Part shown: piece by piece, positions 25,707 through 39,105 of the stretch
How positions within the stretch are numbered: position 1 is the first letter of the stretch
Layout of the letters: each line of letters starts with the position of its first letter
Assembly: GCF_900167915.1 (NCBI RefSeq)
Contig: NZ_FUYM01000002.1
Span: 310,001 to 374,000, forward strand
Direction: 5' to 3'
Length of the DNA stretch: 64,000 nt
Source of the DNA: Rhizorhabdus histidinilytica
GTDB taxonomy: Bacteria > Pseudomonadota > Alphaproteobacteria > Sphingomonadales > Sphingomonadaceae
Notes under the pieces: generated by a model
The model's input: only the letters and a program-made list of their open reading frames with translations
Databases searched by the model: none
Told to the model about the DNA's origin: nothing
Program-made: the position numbers and the translations under genes

Positions 25707-26951
25707 TCAGCCCTGGTGCCAGTCGCGCGGCAGGCGCCAGGCGGCGAGCAGCAGGAAGAACGTGGCGAGGACGTAGAAGCCGGTGCCCGACAGGATCGCG
25801 TAGCGCAGCGCTTCCTCGCCATATTGCGCCTTGAGATGATCGGAGATCCAGCCGATCGCCGGGGTGCCGATCCCGATGCCGATCAGGTTGTTGACGAACA
25901 GGAAGATCGCCGAGGCGGTCGAGCGCATCGACGCCGGCACCACCGCCTGCACCGCCGCGATGACCGGGCCCAGCCAGACGAGGCCGAGCGCGGTCGGCAC
26001 CAGCAGCAGCGCGAGGCTGAGCAGTAGCGACTGGGCCGAGATGCCGAGCGCGTAGAAGGGGAGGGTGCCGACGAAGGCGAGCGCGGGCACGAGCGCATAA
26101 TAGGCCTTCGACCGATTGGCGAGTCGGTCCGACAGCGCACCGCCCATCCAGATGCCGGCCAGCCCCGCGACCAGCAGGATCGCACCATAGCCGAGCGAGG
26201 CTTCGAGCAGGCTGATCCCGAAGCTGCGGACGAAGAAGCTCGGCAGCCAGAAGAACAGGCCATAGCCCATCATCGACGAACAGGCGGCGCCGACGCTGAG
26301 CAGCCAGAAGCTGGGCTTGGTCAGCAGCGTGGCGATGACGGTACCGAGGCCGACGGCGGTCGCGCCCGCCGCCGGGCGGTCGCCGCGCGGATCGCGGACG
26401 ATGCGGCGGAACAGCGGGGCGAGCAGCAGCCCGGCGGCGCCGACGATGAAGAAGGCCGATCGCCAGTCGATCAGCGTCGCGATCACCCCGCCGAATACGA
26501 TGCCGGTGGCACTGCCGATCGGGATGCCGAACGAATAGAGCGCCAGCGCGCGGGCGCGCCGTTCGGGCGGGAACAGGTCGGCGATCAGCGTATAGGCCGG
26601 GGCGACGCCGCCCGCCTCGCCGACGCCGACGCCCAGCCGCGCGGCGAAGAGCTGCCAGAAATTCTGGGCGAAGCCGCACAGTGCGGTCATCAGGCTCCAG
26701 ATCGCGAGCGCCGCGGTCATGATCCGCGACCGGTCCCGCCGGTCGGCGAGCATCGCGATCGGGATACCGAGCCCGGTGTAGAACAGCGCGAAGGCGAGCC
26801 CGCCCATCAGGCCGAGCTGCGCGTCGCTGAGCGATAGGTCGGCCTTGATCGGCACCGCGAGGATGCCGATGATCTGCCGGTCGATGAAGTTGAGCGTATA
26901 GGCGAGCAACAGCATCGCCATCATCAGGGTGGGCGAGGCGGCCCTGGCCAC
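25707..26951 (-). CDS. MFS transporter (spinster-like)
   Basis: 414 residues with 12 predicted TM helices. The start region LAYTLNFIDRQIIGILAVPIKADLSLSD is characteristic of spinster-type bacterial MFS proteins. Motif A is present (IAMLADRRDRSRI) and the fourth helix contains ARLGVGVGEAGGVAPAYTLIADLFP. These carriers move organic anions or lipophilic compounds across the inner membrane. It is the last gene of the hydrolase-TonB receptor-MFS run, 29 bp after the receptor. That suggests it imports what the receptor brings into the periplasm. Confidence 0.9.
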   Translation of the reverse strand: MARAASPTLMMAMLLLAYTLNFIDRQIIGILAVPIKADLSLSDAQLGLMGGLAFALFYTGLGIPIAMLADRRDRSRIMTAALAIWSLMTALCGFAQNFWQLFAARLGVGVGEAGGVAPAYTLIADLFPPERRARALALYSFGIPIGSATGIVFGGVIATLIDWRSAFFIVGAAGLLLAPLFRRIVRDPRGDRPAAGATAVGLGTVIATLLTKPSFWLLSVGAACSSMMGYGLFFWLPSFFVRSFGISLLEASLGYGAILLVAGLAGIWMGGALSDRLANRSKAYYALVPALAFVGTLPFYALGISAQSLLLSLALLLVPTALGLVWLGPVIAAVQAVVPASMRSTASAIFLFVNNLIGIGIGTPAIGWISDHLKAQYGEEALRYAILSGTGFYVLATFFLLLAAWRLPRDWHQG

Positions 26952-26980
26952 CCCGCCCCCCGATGTCGCCGCGGTCCCGT

Positions 26981-29212
<2,232 letters not shown>

Positions 29213-29226
29213 GATGGTCTCCCTGT

Positions 29227-30141
29227 TCATTTGCTGTCGTTCAGAAAAGTGCGGACGTCGGCGATGCTGGCGGCGGTGGCCTCCTCCTGCGGGGCGTGGC
29301 CGACATCGTCGTAGATGATGAGCTTCGATCCCTTGATCGCGGCGGCGAGCTGGCCGGCCTGGGCGACCGGGATCACCTTGTCGGCGCGGCCCCAGAGGAT
29401 CAGCGTCGGCGCCGTGATCCGGCCGAGCGGACCCTGCGGATCGGGCAGGGTGAACTGCTCGAGATGGGCGACCAGCGCCGAGCCGTTGCGGGCGATCATG
29501 GTCCGCATCAGCGCCAGCCGCTCGGGCGTCAGCCGCTCGGGATGGGCGAAGATCGTCCCGGCCGAGAAGGCGACCGCCGCCGGCTTGGGATCGAGCAGAT
29601 AGCCGCGCATCACGTCGGGGACGGGCACCGGCTTCTCGGTGACGCCGTTGATCGAATAGGCGGCGCTGTCGACCAGGATCAGGCGATCGACCCGGCGCGG
29701 ATGGGCGACCGCGAAGTTCCAGGCGACGAGCCCGCCGAAGCTGTTGCCGGCGATCGTCGCACGGGTGACGCCGAGCCGGTCGAGCAGCTTGCCGAGCTGC
29801 CGCACCCGCGCCGCCGTGCCGTAATGGCCACGCGGATCGGGGCCGCTCAGCCCGTGGCCGGCGAGGTCGAAGCGGATAACGCGATGGTCGCGGGCGAGGT
29901 CGGCGGCCCAGCCGTCCCAGCTCTCCAGGCTGAAGGTGAAGCCGTGGATCAGGACGATCGGCGGCGCGCGGCGCGGGCCTTCCTCGCGCACCCGGAAGCG
30001 GATGCCTTCGACCGTCACGAAATGGTCCGCCGCCGCGGGGGATCGGGACGCGGCGGCGGGGGCCTCGGCCGATGCCATCGCGGGGAAGGCGGGCATCGTC
30101 GCGGCAAGCAGCAGGGTCGATATCAGGCGATGGCGAACCAT
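29227..30141 (-). CDS. Secreted alpha/beta hydrolase
   Basis: 304 residues from the start at 30141 (MVRHRLISTLLLAATMPAFPAMASAEA), which gives a signal peptide. Longer in-frame options upstream are rich in Arg and unlikely. The fold is clear: oxyanion loop VLIHGFTFSLESWDG, nucleophile elbow GNSFGG, acid in LILWGRADKVIP and catalytic His in VGHAPQEE. It resembles esterases and meta-cleavage-product hydrolases but is exported. It therefore probably cleaves an ester in the periplasm. Its stop lies 14 bp before the TonB receptor start, so they are likely co-transcribed. Confidence 0.88.
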   Translation of the reverse strand: MVRHRLISTLLLAATMPAFPAMASAEAPAAASRSPAAADHFVTVEGIRFRVREEGPRRAPPIVLIHGFTFSLESWDGWAADLARDHRVIRFDLAGHGLSGPDPRGHYGTAARVRQLGKLLDRLGVTRATIAGNSFGGLVAWNFAVAHPRRVDRLILVDSAAYSINGVTEKPVPVPDVMRGYLLDPKPAAVAFSAGTIFAHPERLTPERLALMRTMIARNGSALVAHLEQFTLPDPQGPLGRITAPTLILWGRADKVIPVAQAGQLAAAIKGSKLIIYDDVGHAPQEEATAASIADVRTFLNDSK

Positions 30142-30257
30142 CAGGCGTTCCGCTCCCAATCGTGCCGCGCTGCGGCGGCTTCTGTCAGTCTCAAGGATAG
30201 GGAGGCCGCTTTCGCTGTCGATGACGGTTCGGATCAGATTCGATGGGACAAATTCGC

Positions 30258-31322
30258 TCAGTCGGCGCTGCGGCGATAATCCCCGGGCGCGACGCCGTTC
30301 CACTGGCGGAAGGCGCGCGCGAAGCTGCGTCCGTCCGAGAAACCGAGCGTTTCGGCGATGTCGGCGATACTGCCGCCGTCCTCCAGCGCCGCCCGCGCGA
30401 TGCTGTTCAGGTAGCGTGCGCGCAGATCGCGGAAGGCGAGCCCAGCCTCGGCCAGGCGGCGGCGGAGCGAGGCGACGCTCATCCCCAGCGCCGATGCGAC
30501 CTCGGCCTGGTCGAGCCGCCCGCGCGCGAGCTCGCGCTCCACCCGGCCGACGATGTCGGGTGTGTCCGCCGCGATCGGCCCGATCCGGTCGAGCATGTCG
30601 GCGACGCCGCCATAGATGGTGCGCGCCGACAGCACCGGGCTCTGCGCCGGGGTGACGCCGACGCCCTCGAGCGCCGCATCATAGTCGAGCCCGAACAGCC
30701 CGGCCGAGGCCTTCACCGGCACGCCGAGGAAGGCGAGGTGGCTGCGGCCGGCGGCGGGACCGCGGGTACGGACCGAACGGAGCGGGATCGGCCCGGCGTC
30801 GGGCGCGAGCGACAGCAGCAGGACATGGACGTAGACGAGCAGGCATTCGAGCGAGAGGATGACGAAGGCGTCGTCCGGGTCGAACGCATAGGGAAAGTCG
30901 GCGTCGTCGATCGCGTAGCTGATCAGCGGTCCGCGCCGCTGGACCTGGTTGTAGCGATGGCCATGGATGATGTTGTAGCTGTTGGCCAGCACCTCCATCA
31001 CCTCCGCCATCGTCGCGCAGCCGCGCAGCCGGGCCTGGACCAGCTCCGACGTGCCGACCATCAGCGGGCGCAGCGAGACATGACAGCTCTCGTCGCCGCC
31101 GAGCAGCGCCATCTGCTCGCAGATGCGGAAATAGTCCGACAGCCGCAGCGCACCATGCCCCGGTACCGCGAACAGGTCGGTCGGCAGGCCGGCGCGACGC
31201 AGGACGTGCGCCGGGGCGAGGCCGGCAGCCTCCATGACGCCGAGCAGCGGGCGGACCGCGTCGACGGTCAGCGACGGCACCGGTTCGTTCGGTGGCGGCG
31301 GAGAGATGGCGGGGAGACTCAC
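30258..31322 (-). CDS. AraC-family transcriptional regulator (local regulator of the uptake operon)
   Basis: 354 residues. The N-terminal two-thirds resemble the AraC_N/arabinose-binding-like domain of the OruR/ArgR-type group (LMVGTSELVQARLRGCATMAEVMEVLANSYNIIHG). The C-terminal HTH_18 has two helix-turn-helix units (ELARGRLDQAEVASALGMSVASLRRRLAEAG and SIADIAETLGFSDGRSFARAFRQWNGVAPGDYRR). It lies 116 bp upstream of the hydrolase gene on the same strand. The most likely target is the hydrolase-receptor-MFS operon, with the imported compound or its hydrolysis product as inducer. Confidence 0.9.
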   Translation of the reverse strand: MSLPAISPPPPNEPVPSLTVDAVRPLLGVMEAAGLAPAHVLRRAGLPTDLFAVPGHGALRLSDYFRICEQMALLGGDESCHVSLRPLMVGTSELVQARLRGCATMAEVMEVLANSYNIIHGHRYNQVQRRGPLISYAIDDADFPYAFDPDDAFVILSLECLLVYVHVLLLSLAPDAGPIPLRSVRTRGPAAGRSHLAFLGVPVKASAGLFGLDYDAALEGVGVTPAQSPVLSARTIYGGVADMLDRIGPIAADTPDIVGRVERELARGRLDQAEVASALGMSVASLRRRLAEAGLAFRDLRARYLNSIARAALEDGGSIADIAETLGFSDGRSFARAFRQWNGVAPGDYRRSAD

Positions 31323-31390
31323 GCCGGGGAGTCTGTCGCCGCCACGTCAGGCAATCAAGGTCGCGTATCTACGGGGGAGGGTCCCTATGG

Positions 31391-32953
<1,563 letters not shown>

Positions 32954-33116
32954 CGGCGGCGGCCCCCCTTCGTCGAGTGCTGTCCGCTAGTAGACGATGC
33001 GCGGATCGGCCGGAAGCGGGAACGGGTTCGTTCTGAATTCAGGTGGATTTCAACGCTGACATATGCCGTCAGAAATACCGGCTATGAGCCGATCCGTCAT
33101 GATTCGATCAGGGGAA

Positions 33117-35900
33117 ATGTCGGTGCGTTCGAAGGGGCTGTCCGAAACCGGACTGGTTGCGATTCTGCTTGCCCTGTGCCTGGGGGCGCCGGTTGCCGCG
33201 CAGAGCCGGACGGGCGACGAGCAGCTTCAGGACGAAGCCGATTACGAGGATCCCAATTCGATCCTGGTGACCGGGCAGAGTCAGCGGCAGCGCGGCGCCG
33301 CGGTCGGCGACATCCCGCCGATCCAGCAATATAACAGCGGCGACATCCGCGCCCTCGGCGTCAACTCGGTCGCCGAGCTGCTCGAGGAACTGGCGCCGCA
33401 GACGCGCAGCGGCCAGGGCCGCGGCGGCGAGCAGCCGGTCACCCTGCTCAACGGCCGCCGCATCTCGGGCTTCCGCGAGATCCGCGACATTCCCGCCGAG
33501 GCGATCGAACGCGTCGACATCCTGCCCGAGGAGGTCGCGCTCAAATATGGCTACAGCGCCGACCAGCGGGTCGTGAACATCGTCCTGCGCCGCCGCTTCC
33601 ACGCGATCACCGGCGAGCTCGAAGGCGGCATGGCGACGCGCGGCGGCGGCGAGAGCGGCGAGGCGGAGCTCAACTTCCTGCGCATCCGGCGCGACCAGCG
33701 GATCAACCTCAACATCGAATATCAGGGCGCCGCCGCCATCACCGAGGCCGAGCGCAACCTGATCTCACGCGGCGGCGGGCGGGCGTTCGACACCGCCGGC
33801 AACATCGCGGGCATCCCGATCGGCGCCGAGATCGACCCGGCGCTGAGCGCGCTGGCGGGCGCCCCGGTGACAATCGCCGGCGTCCCCGCATCGGCCGCGA
33901 GCGGCACACCCACACTCGCCGATTTCCTCGACACGGCGAACCGCGCCAACAGCTCCGATGTCGGCCGTTACCGGACGATCCAGCCGAGGAGCCGGACGCT
34001 CGACGTCAACGGCGTCTATGCGCGCAACATCCTGGGCAACGTCGCGGCGACGCTCAATGCGACCCTCAACGCCACCGACAGCGATTCGCTGCGCGGCCTG
34101 CCGGGGGCCAGCCTGCGCCTCCCCGCCGGCAATCCCTATTCGCCCTTCGGGGAGGATACAACGTTGCTGCGCTATCTGGGCACCAGCCCGCTGACGCAGG
34201 GGACCGACGGCGTGACCGGCCATCTCGGCTTCACCCTCGACAAGGACCTGGCGAAGTGGCGGCTGTCGCTGACCGGCAATTACGACCATTCAGTCACGAA
34301 GACGCGGACGGTGCGCGGCTATGACGTCGGCGATCTCCAGGCAGCGCTCGACGCCGGGGACCTGTCGGTCAATCCGTTCGGGACGATCCCGCCGACGCTG
34401 CTCGACCAGCGGCTGGTCGATCGCGCACGGGCCAGGTCCGACAGCGGCGACGTCCAGCTCGTCGCCAACGGGCCGGTCGCCGAGCTGCCCGCCGGTCCGG
34501 TCAGCGCCAGCTTCAAGGCGGGGTTCGGCGCGCTCGGCCTCGACGCGACCTCGACCCGGTCGGGTGTCGCGACGTCGAGCGACCTGTCGCGCACCGACCT
34601 CAATGGCCGGGCCAGCCTCGACCTGCCCCTCACCAGCCGCAAGAACGATATCCTCGCCGCGATCGGCGACCTGTCACTCAACGTCAACGCGGCGGTCGAC
34701 CGCTATTCGGACTTCGGCACGCTGGGCAGCTACGGCTATGGCGCCAATTGGAAGCCGCGCAACGGCATCGGCCTGATCGTCTCGATGACCCAGGATCGCA
34801 ACCCGCCCTCGGTCCAGCAACTCGGCAATCCCGTGGTGCTGACGCCCGACGTCCGCACCTTCGACTATGTGCGCGGTGTCACCGTCGACATCCCCCAGCT
34901 CGGCGGCGGCAATCCGGACCTCGCCGCGGATCGGCGCCGGGTGTTGAAGATCGGCCTCACCCTGAAGCCCTTCAAGGAGGACATCACCCTCACCGCCAAC
35001 TATGTGAACAGCCGCATCCGCAACGCGATCGCGACCTTCCCCGAGGCGACGGCCGCGATCGAGGCGGCCTTCCCCGACCGCTTCACCCGCGATGCCGACG
35101 GCAACCTGCTGCGGATCGACGCTCGACCGATAAACTTCGCGCGGCAGGACCGCAGCGAGCTTCGCTGGGGCTTCACCTTCACCAAGCGGCTCAAGACCTC
35201 CGAGCGGGTGATCGAGGCGATGCGCAACAGCGCCTTCGCCCGGCGCATGGCGGAGCAGCGTGCCGCCGCGATCGCGGCGCGCGAGGCGGCCGGGCAGGGT
35301 GGGGCACCGCAGGGACCGGGCGACGGCGCCCGCGAAGGCGCGCGCGGTCCGGGAGGGCCGGGCGGCCCCGGCGGACCGGGGGGCTTCCGCGGTGGGCCCG
35401 GCGGCCGTGGTCAGGGCGGGCGGCTCCAGCTTTCCGTCTTTCATACCTGGCATCTCAAGGACGAGGTGCTGATCCGCCGCGGCCTGCCGGTGCTCGACCT
35501 GCTCAACGGCGACGTGATCGGATCGGGCGGCGGCACCTCGCGCCATGAACTGGAGGCGCAGCTCACCTATGCGAACAACGGCCTCGGCGCGCGGATCACC
35601 GGTACCTGGCAGAGCGGGACGACCGTTGACGGCAGCGCCGGATCGCCGACCGGTGACCTGCGCTTCTCACCGGTCGCGAAGGCCAATGCGCGGCTGTTCG
35701 TCAACCTCGCGCAGATTCCGGCACTGGTCGACAGCGGCTGGGCGCGTGGCGCGCGCATCTCGCTGAGGATCGACAATATCTTCGATACACGGCCGCGTGT
35801 GCGCGACGCGACCGGGGCGACGCCGCTGCGCTACCAGGCCGGCTATCTCGATCCGCTCGGCCGGGTGATCAGGATCGAATTCCGTAAGCTGATCTTCTGA
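33117..35900 (+). CDS. TonB-dependent receptor with a Gly/Pro-rich loop
   Basis: About 927 residues from the ATG at 33117, which puts the signal peptide (GLVAILLALCLGAPVAAQ) near the N-terminus. Three earlier in-frame ATGs exist, and GGGG before 33117 is very close, so the start is uncertain. There is a TonB-box-like SILVTGQSQ, a plug domain (LLNGRRISGFREIRDIPAEAIERVDILPEEVALKYGY) and a barrel ending IEFRKLIF. Around nucleotides 35290-35425 there is a low-complexity loop of Gly-Gly-Pro, Arg and Gln, then RLQLSVFHTWHLKDEVLIRRG. The ligand is unknown. The radical SAM gene follows after 72 bp on the same strand. Confidence 0.88.
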   Translation: MSVRSKGLSETGLVAILLALCLGAPVAAQSRTGDEQLQDEADYEDPNSILVTGQSQRQRGAAVGDIPPIQQYNSGDIRALGVNSVAELLEELAPQTRSGQGRGGEQPVTLLNGRRISGFREIRDIPAEAIERVDILPEEVALKYGYSADQRVVNIVLRRRFHAITGELEGGMATRGGGESGEAELNFLRIRRDQRINLNIEYQGAAAITEAERNLISRGGGRAFDTAGNIAGIPIGAEIDPALSALAGAPVTIAGVPASAASGTPTLADFLDTANRANSSDVGRYRTIQPRSRTLDVNGVYARNILGNVAATLNATLNATDSDSLRGLPGASLRLPAGNPYSPFGEDTTLLRYLGTSPLTQGTDGVTGHLGFTLDKDLAKWRLSLTGNYDHSVTKTRTVRGYDVGDLQAALDAGDLSVNPFGTIPPTLLDQRLVDRARARSDSGDVQLVANGPVAELPAGPVSASFKAGFGALGLDATSTRSGVATSSDLSRTDLNGRASLDLPLTSRKNDILAAIGDLSLNVNAAVDRYSDFGTLGSYGYGANWKPRNGIGLIVSMTQDRNPPSVQQLGNPVVLTPDVRTFDYVRGVTVDIPQLGGGNPDLAADRRRVLKIGLTLKPFKEDITLTANYVNSRIRNAIATFPEATAAIEAAFPDRFTRDADGNLLRIDARPINFARQDRSELRWGFTFTKRLKTSERVIEAMRNSAFARRMAEQRAAAIAAREAAGQGGAPQGPGDGAREGARGPGGPGGPGGPGGFRGGPGGRGQGGRLQLSVFHTWHLKDEVLIRRGLPVLDLLNGDVIGSGGGTSRHELEAQLTYANNGLGARITGTWQSGTTVDGSAGSPTGDLRFSPVAKANARLFVNLAQIPALVDSGWARGARISLRIDNIFDTRPRVRDATGATPLRYQAGYLDPLGRVIRIEFRKLIF

Positions 35901-35972
35901 GCGGGGCGTTCGAATAATTAACCATTCAGCGGCATGGCTCGTGCACGAATTCTGCCGTCATGAGGTTGGACC

Positions 35973-37814
35973 GTGCACGAGCCTTCGCCTATCGCCCCGC
36001 GTGCCTTCGTCGACGAGGGCGATGCCGTTGTCGCCGCGCTGGACCTGATCGGGCGGGACGGGATCGAAGCGATCGGCGCGGCGTTCGCGGCGCTCGGCCG
36101 GGCGGGTCTCGACCCCGCCGGCGCGGAGGGGCAGCCCGTCCTGATCGAGGCGGTCTTCCATCTGCTCGAACGGCTCGAACGGGACCCGGCCACGCCGCTG
36201 GTTCCATCGATCGTCCTTCGGCTCGATCCGATGGTGGCCGCAGCGGCGGCCGAGCTGCTGCTGATCGCCAATTTCCCCCAAGGATCGGGCGATCTCGCCG
36301 ATCTGGGCGATGGCACCGTGCTGCTGCTCGCGGCGCTGAGGGCGGCGGCCGGCGCGCGCGGAGTGGGGCGCGAGCTGTTGCGCGAGGCGCAGGCCGCTCG
36401 CCCGGCGGCGCGGTTCCAGGCGGCGGCGATCCGGCTCCGCTTCCTCCTGCAGGACGACGTCGACACGGTCGTCCAGCTGTTGTTCGAACATGTCCTCGAC
36501 GGTCTCGACCATCCCGAGATCTGGTCGGCTCTGCCCGTGCTGATCGAGCGTTTCCCGGCGTTGACCGATCGGATCGTGGCGCTGACCGGGGACGAACTGG
36601 GCTTCTACACCGAACTGTGGGGCGTGCTCCACGCGCTCTGTGTCGCGGCGGGCGGCGACATCGGTGGCGGTCTCGCGTTGCTCGAGCCGCTCGCGACGGC
36701 GCACAGCCAGTCGACGATGGTCCAGGGCGCGATGTTCCATCTCCAGGGGCTGCTCGATCCGGACAATCCGGCCTATGACCTGAGCACCCGCTTCTGCGAG
36801 ACGCCGTTCGACGTACTCGACGTCCTCGACGGCAAGAGCCATCTCTGTTGCGCGAGCTGGTTGCCCGAATCGGTCGGCGACCTCGCCGATCAGCCGTGGC
36901 AGAAGGTGTGGAACTCCGACAGCGCGCAGAGCATCCGCGCCAGCATCCTCGACGGCAGCTTCCGCTTCTGCAACAAGACGGCCTGCCCGAAGATCGTCGA
37001 CGACCGCCTGCCGACCAAGGCGCGGCTCGCGTCCGAATCCGATCGCTGGCGCGACGTCATCGCCAATTTCCGCACTCGCCTCCCCGAAGGGCCGAAGCGG
37101 GTCAACCTGGCCTATGACCAGACCTGCAACCTGTCCTGCCCGAGCTGCCGCACCGGCAAGGTCGCGGCGGATTCGGCGACGCGCGCCCGGTTCGACCGGC
37201 TGCAGGAGGAGCAGATCCTCCCGCTGCTGCGGCAGGTGAAGCTGGTCCTGGTCACCGGCTCGGGCGATCCTTTCGCCAGCAAGAATTTCCGTGCCTTGCT
37301 CGAACGGCTGGGGCCGGACGACTATCCCGAGCTGCGCTTCCAGGTGATGACCAACGGCATGCTGCTCACCCCGCGCGAGTGGGAACGCTTCCCCGCGCTG
37401 CACGGCCGGACCACCTATCTGCGGATCAGCCTCGACGCCGCGACCGGGCCGACCCATGAGCTGCTGCGGCGCGGCGCGCGCTGGCCGGTGATGGAGCGCA
37501 ACCTCGCCTTCGCCGGCGAGCTGCGGGCGCAGGGGCTGGTCGAACGTCTCGAACTCTCGTTCACGGTCCAGGTCGACAATTATCTGGAGATGGGCGACGC
37601 CGTCGACCTGGCGCACCGCTACGGCGCCGACAGCGTCGCCTTCACCCGCATGACCAACTGGGGCACGTTCAGCGCCGACGATTATGCGGCGAAGGCGGTG
37701 TTCATGCCGTCGCATCCGCAGCACGCCGACTTCGTGGAGCGGATGCAGGACCCGCGGCTGCGCGATCCAGTCGCGGCGCTCAACGACATGAGCCCGTTCG
37801 TCCGGATCGCCTAG
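35973..37814 (+). CDS. Radical SAM protein with N-terminal SPASM-like cysteine region
   Basis: 613 residues. An alpha-helical N-terminal part (about 1-265, Ala/Leu-rich, HEAT-like) comes first. Next is a Cys-rich block (about 275-340) with C275, C292-C293, VWNS (312-315) and CNKTACP (C333, C338), which looks like a SPASM/twitch auxiliary cluster motif. The radical SAM core follows, with C385-x3-C389-x2-C392 (TCNLSCPSC) and a GSGDPF SAM-binding turn (429-434). SPASM regions normally follow the core, so the order here is reversed. Such enzymes usually modify peptides or proteins by radical chemistry. No precursor peptide is evident. Pairing with the TonB receptor 72 bp upstream is notable. Confidence 0.85.
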   Translation: MHEPSPIAPRAFVDEGDAVVAALDLIGRDGIEAIGAAFAALGRAGLDPAGAEGQPVLIEAVFHLLERLERDPATPLVPSIVLRLDPMVAAAAAELLLIANFPQGSGDLADLGDGTVLLLAALRAAAGARGVGRELLREAQAARPAARFQAAAIRLRFLLQDDVDTVVQLLFEHVLDGLDHPEIWSALPVLIERFPALTDRIVALTGDELGFYTELWGVLHALCVAAGGDIGGGLALLEPLATAHSQSTMVQGAMFHLQGLLDPDNPAYDLSTRFCETPFDVLDVLDGKSHLCCASWLPESVGDLADQPWQKVWNSDSAQSIRASILDGSFRFCNKTACPKIVDDRLPTKARLASESDRWRDVIANFRTRLPEGPKRVNLAYDQTCNLSCPSCRTGKVAADSATRARFDRLQEEQILPLLRQVKLVLVTGSGDPFASKNFRALLERLGPDDYPELRFQVMTNGMLLTPREWERFPALHGRTTYLRISLDAATGPTHELLRRGARWPVMERNLAFAGELRAQGLVERLELSFTVQVDNYLEMGDAVDLAHRYGADSVAFTRMTNWGTFSADDYAAKAVFMPSHPQHADFVERMQDPRLRDPVAALNDMSPFVRIA

Positions 37815-37824
37815 CCTTGCTGTC

Positions 37825-39105
37825 CTAGCGCGCGGGCAGCACCACCGCGCGGCATTCGCCGAAGCCGATCGGTACATACCCCTCGGCGCGGGCGGTCGCG
37901 GAAAGCAGGATCTCGTCGCCATCCTGGAGGAAGCTGCGCTCCTCGCCGGTCGGCAGCGTCACCGGCCGGGTACCGCCGCGCGAGATCTCCATCAGGCTGC
38001 CGAAGCCGTCGTCGGTCGGGGCCGAGATGGTCCCGGTGCCCAGCAGATCGCCCGGCTGGAGGTTGCAGCCGTTCGAGGCGTGATGAGCGACGATCTGCGC
38101 CACCGTCCAGTACATGTTGGACGCCGGGCCCTTGCTCAGCCGGTGCGGCGGTAATCCCTGTTCCCGCATCTTCGCGGTCAACAGCTGGACCTCCAGCTCG
38201 ACGCCCAGCGCGCCCGCGGCCTGGTCGTCCTCGTCCCAGAGATAGGGAAGGGGCTTCGGATCGCCCTCGGGCCGCGCCGGCTGGGCGATGCGGAACGGCG
38301 CGAGCGCTTCCGCCGTCACCACCCAGGGGGAAATGGTCGACTGGAAATTCTTGGCGAGGAACGGCCCGAGCGGCTGATATTCCCAGGCCTGGAAGTCGCG
38401 CGCCGACCAGTCGTTGAGCAGGCAGAAGCCAGCGATGTGATCGGCCGCCTCTGCGATCGGGATCGGCTCGCCCAGGTCGTTGCCGCGGCCGATCCAGACG
38501 CCCAGTTCCAGCTCATAGTCGAGCCGCGCCGACGGGCCGACCACGGGCGCATCGGCCTCCGGCGGCTTGCGCTGGCCCTTGGGGCGGACCAGCGGCACGC
38601 CTGAGGGACGGATCGACGAGGCGCGGCCATGATAGCCGATCGGCACATATTTATAATTGGGGAGCAGCGGATTGTCGGGCCGGAACTGACGGCCGATATT
38701 GTTGGCGTGATGGATGCCGACATAGAAGTCGGTATAGTCGCCGATCGCGGCCGGCAGGTGCATCGTCACCGCCGATCGATCGTGCAGATGCGGCTCCAGT
38801 GCGGGGCGGTGGTTTTCGTTCGATAGCAGCTCCGACAGCTTGCGGCGCAGCGCCAGCCGCCGTTCGGCGGGCAGCGCGAGCAGCGCGTTCAGCGTTGGCC
38901 CGCGCAGCTCGACCGGAAGCAGCCCGGAGATCGCCGACAGGTCGAGCAGCTTGTCGCCGATCGCGACCGCCGGCCGCTTCTCGCCGTCCGCGCCGAGCGA
39001 GAAGATGCCGTAGGGCAGGTTCTGGATGGGGAAGTCGGGATGGCCGTCGGCCCCCGGCACCCAGCTTTTGAGGGCCGGGTCATGCGTTGCGTCGATCGTG
39101 ATCAT
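37825..39105 (-). CDS. fahA: Fumarylacetoacetase
   Basis: 426 residues from the start at 39105, where ATGA overlaps the hmgA stop. A longer frame adds 12 codons inside hmgA. It hydrolyses 4-fumarylacetoacetate to fumarate and acetoacetate, the last step of tyrosine breakdown. Family-typical segments are [52 protein letters not shown] (metal-binding acidic residues), [26 protein letters not shown] and [12 protein letters not shown]. It is the third gene of hppD-hmgA-fahA. Maleylacetoacetate isomerase (maiA), which should act just before it, is not in this window. Confidence 0.96.
   Translation of the reverse strand: MITIDATHDPALKSWVPGADGHPDFPIQNLPYGIFSLGADGEKRPAVAIGDKLLDLSAISGLLPVELRGPTLNALLALPAERRLALRRKLSELLSNENHRPALEPHLHDRSAVTMHLPAAIGDYTDFYVGIHHANNIGRQFRPDNPLLPNYKYVPIGYHGRASSIRPSGVPLVRPKGQRKPPEADAPVVGPSARLDYELELGVWIGRGNDLGEPIPIAEAADHIAGFCLLNDWSARDFQAWEYQPLGPFLAKNFQSTISPWVVTAEALAPFRIAQPARPEGDPKPLPYLWDEDDQAAGALGVELEVQLLTAKMREQGLPPHRLSKGPASNMYWTVAQIVAHHASNGCNLQPGDLLGTGTISAPTDDGFGSLMEISRGGTRPVTLPTGEERSFLQDGDEILLSATARAEGYVPIGFGECRAVVLPAR

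Noticed and set aside
35958-37922. A 654-codon minus-strand frame opposite the radical SAM gene
   Set aside because: The plus strand carries the CxxxCxxC motif and a coherent fold. The minus frame is a compositional shadow.
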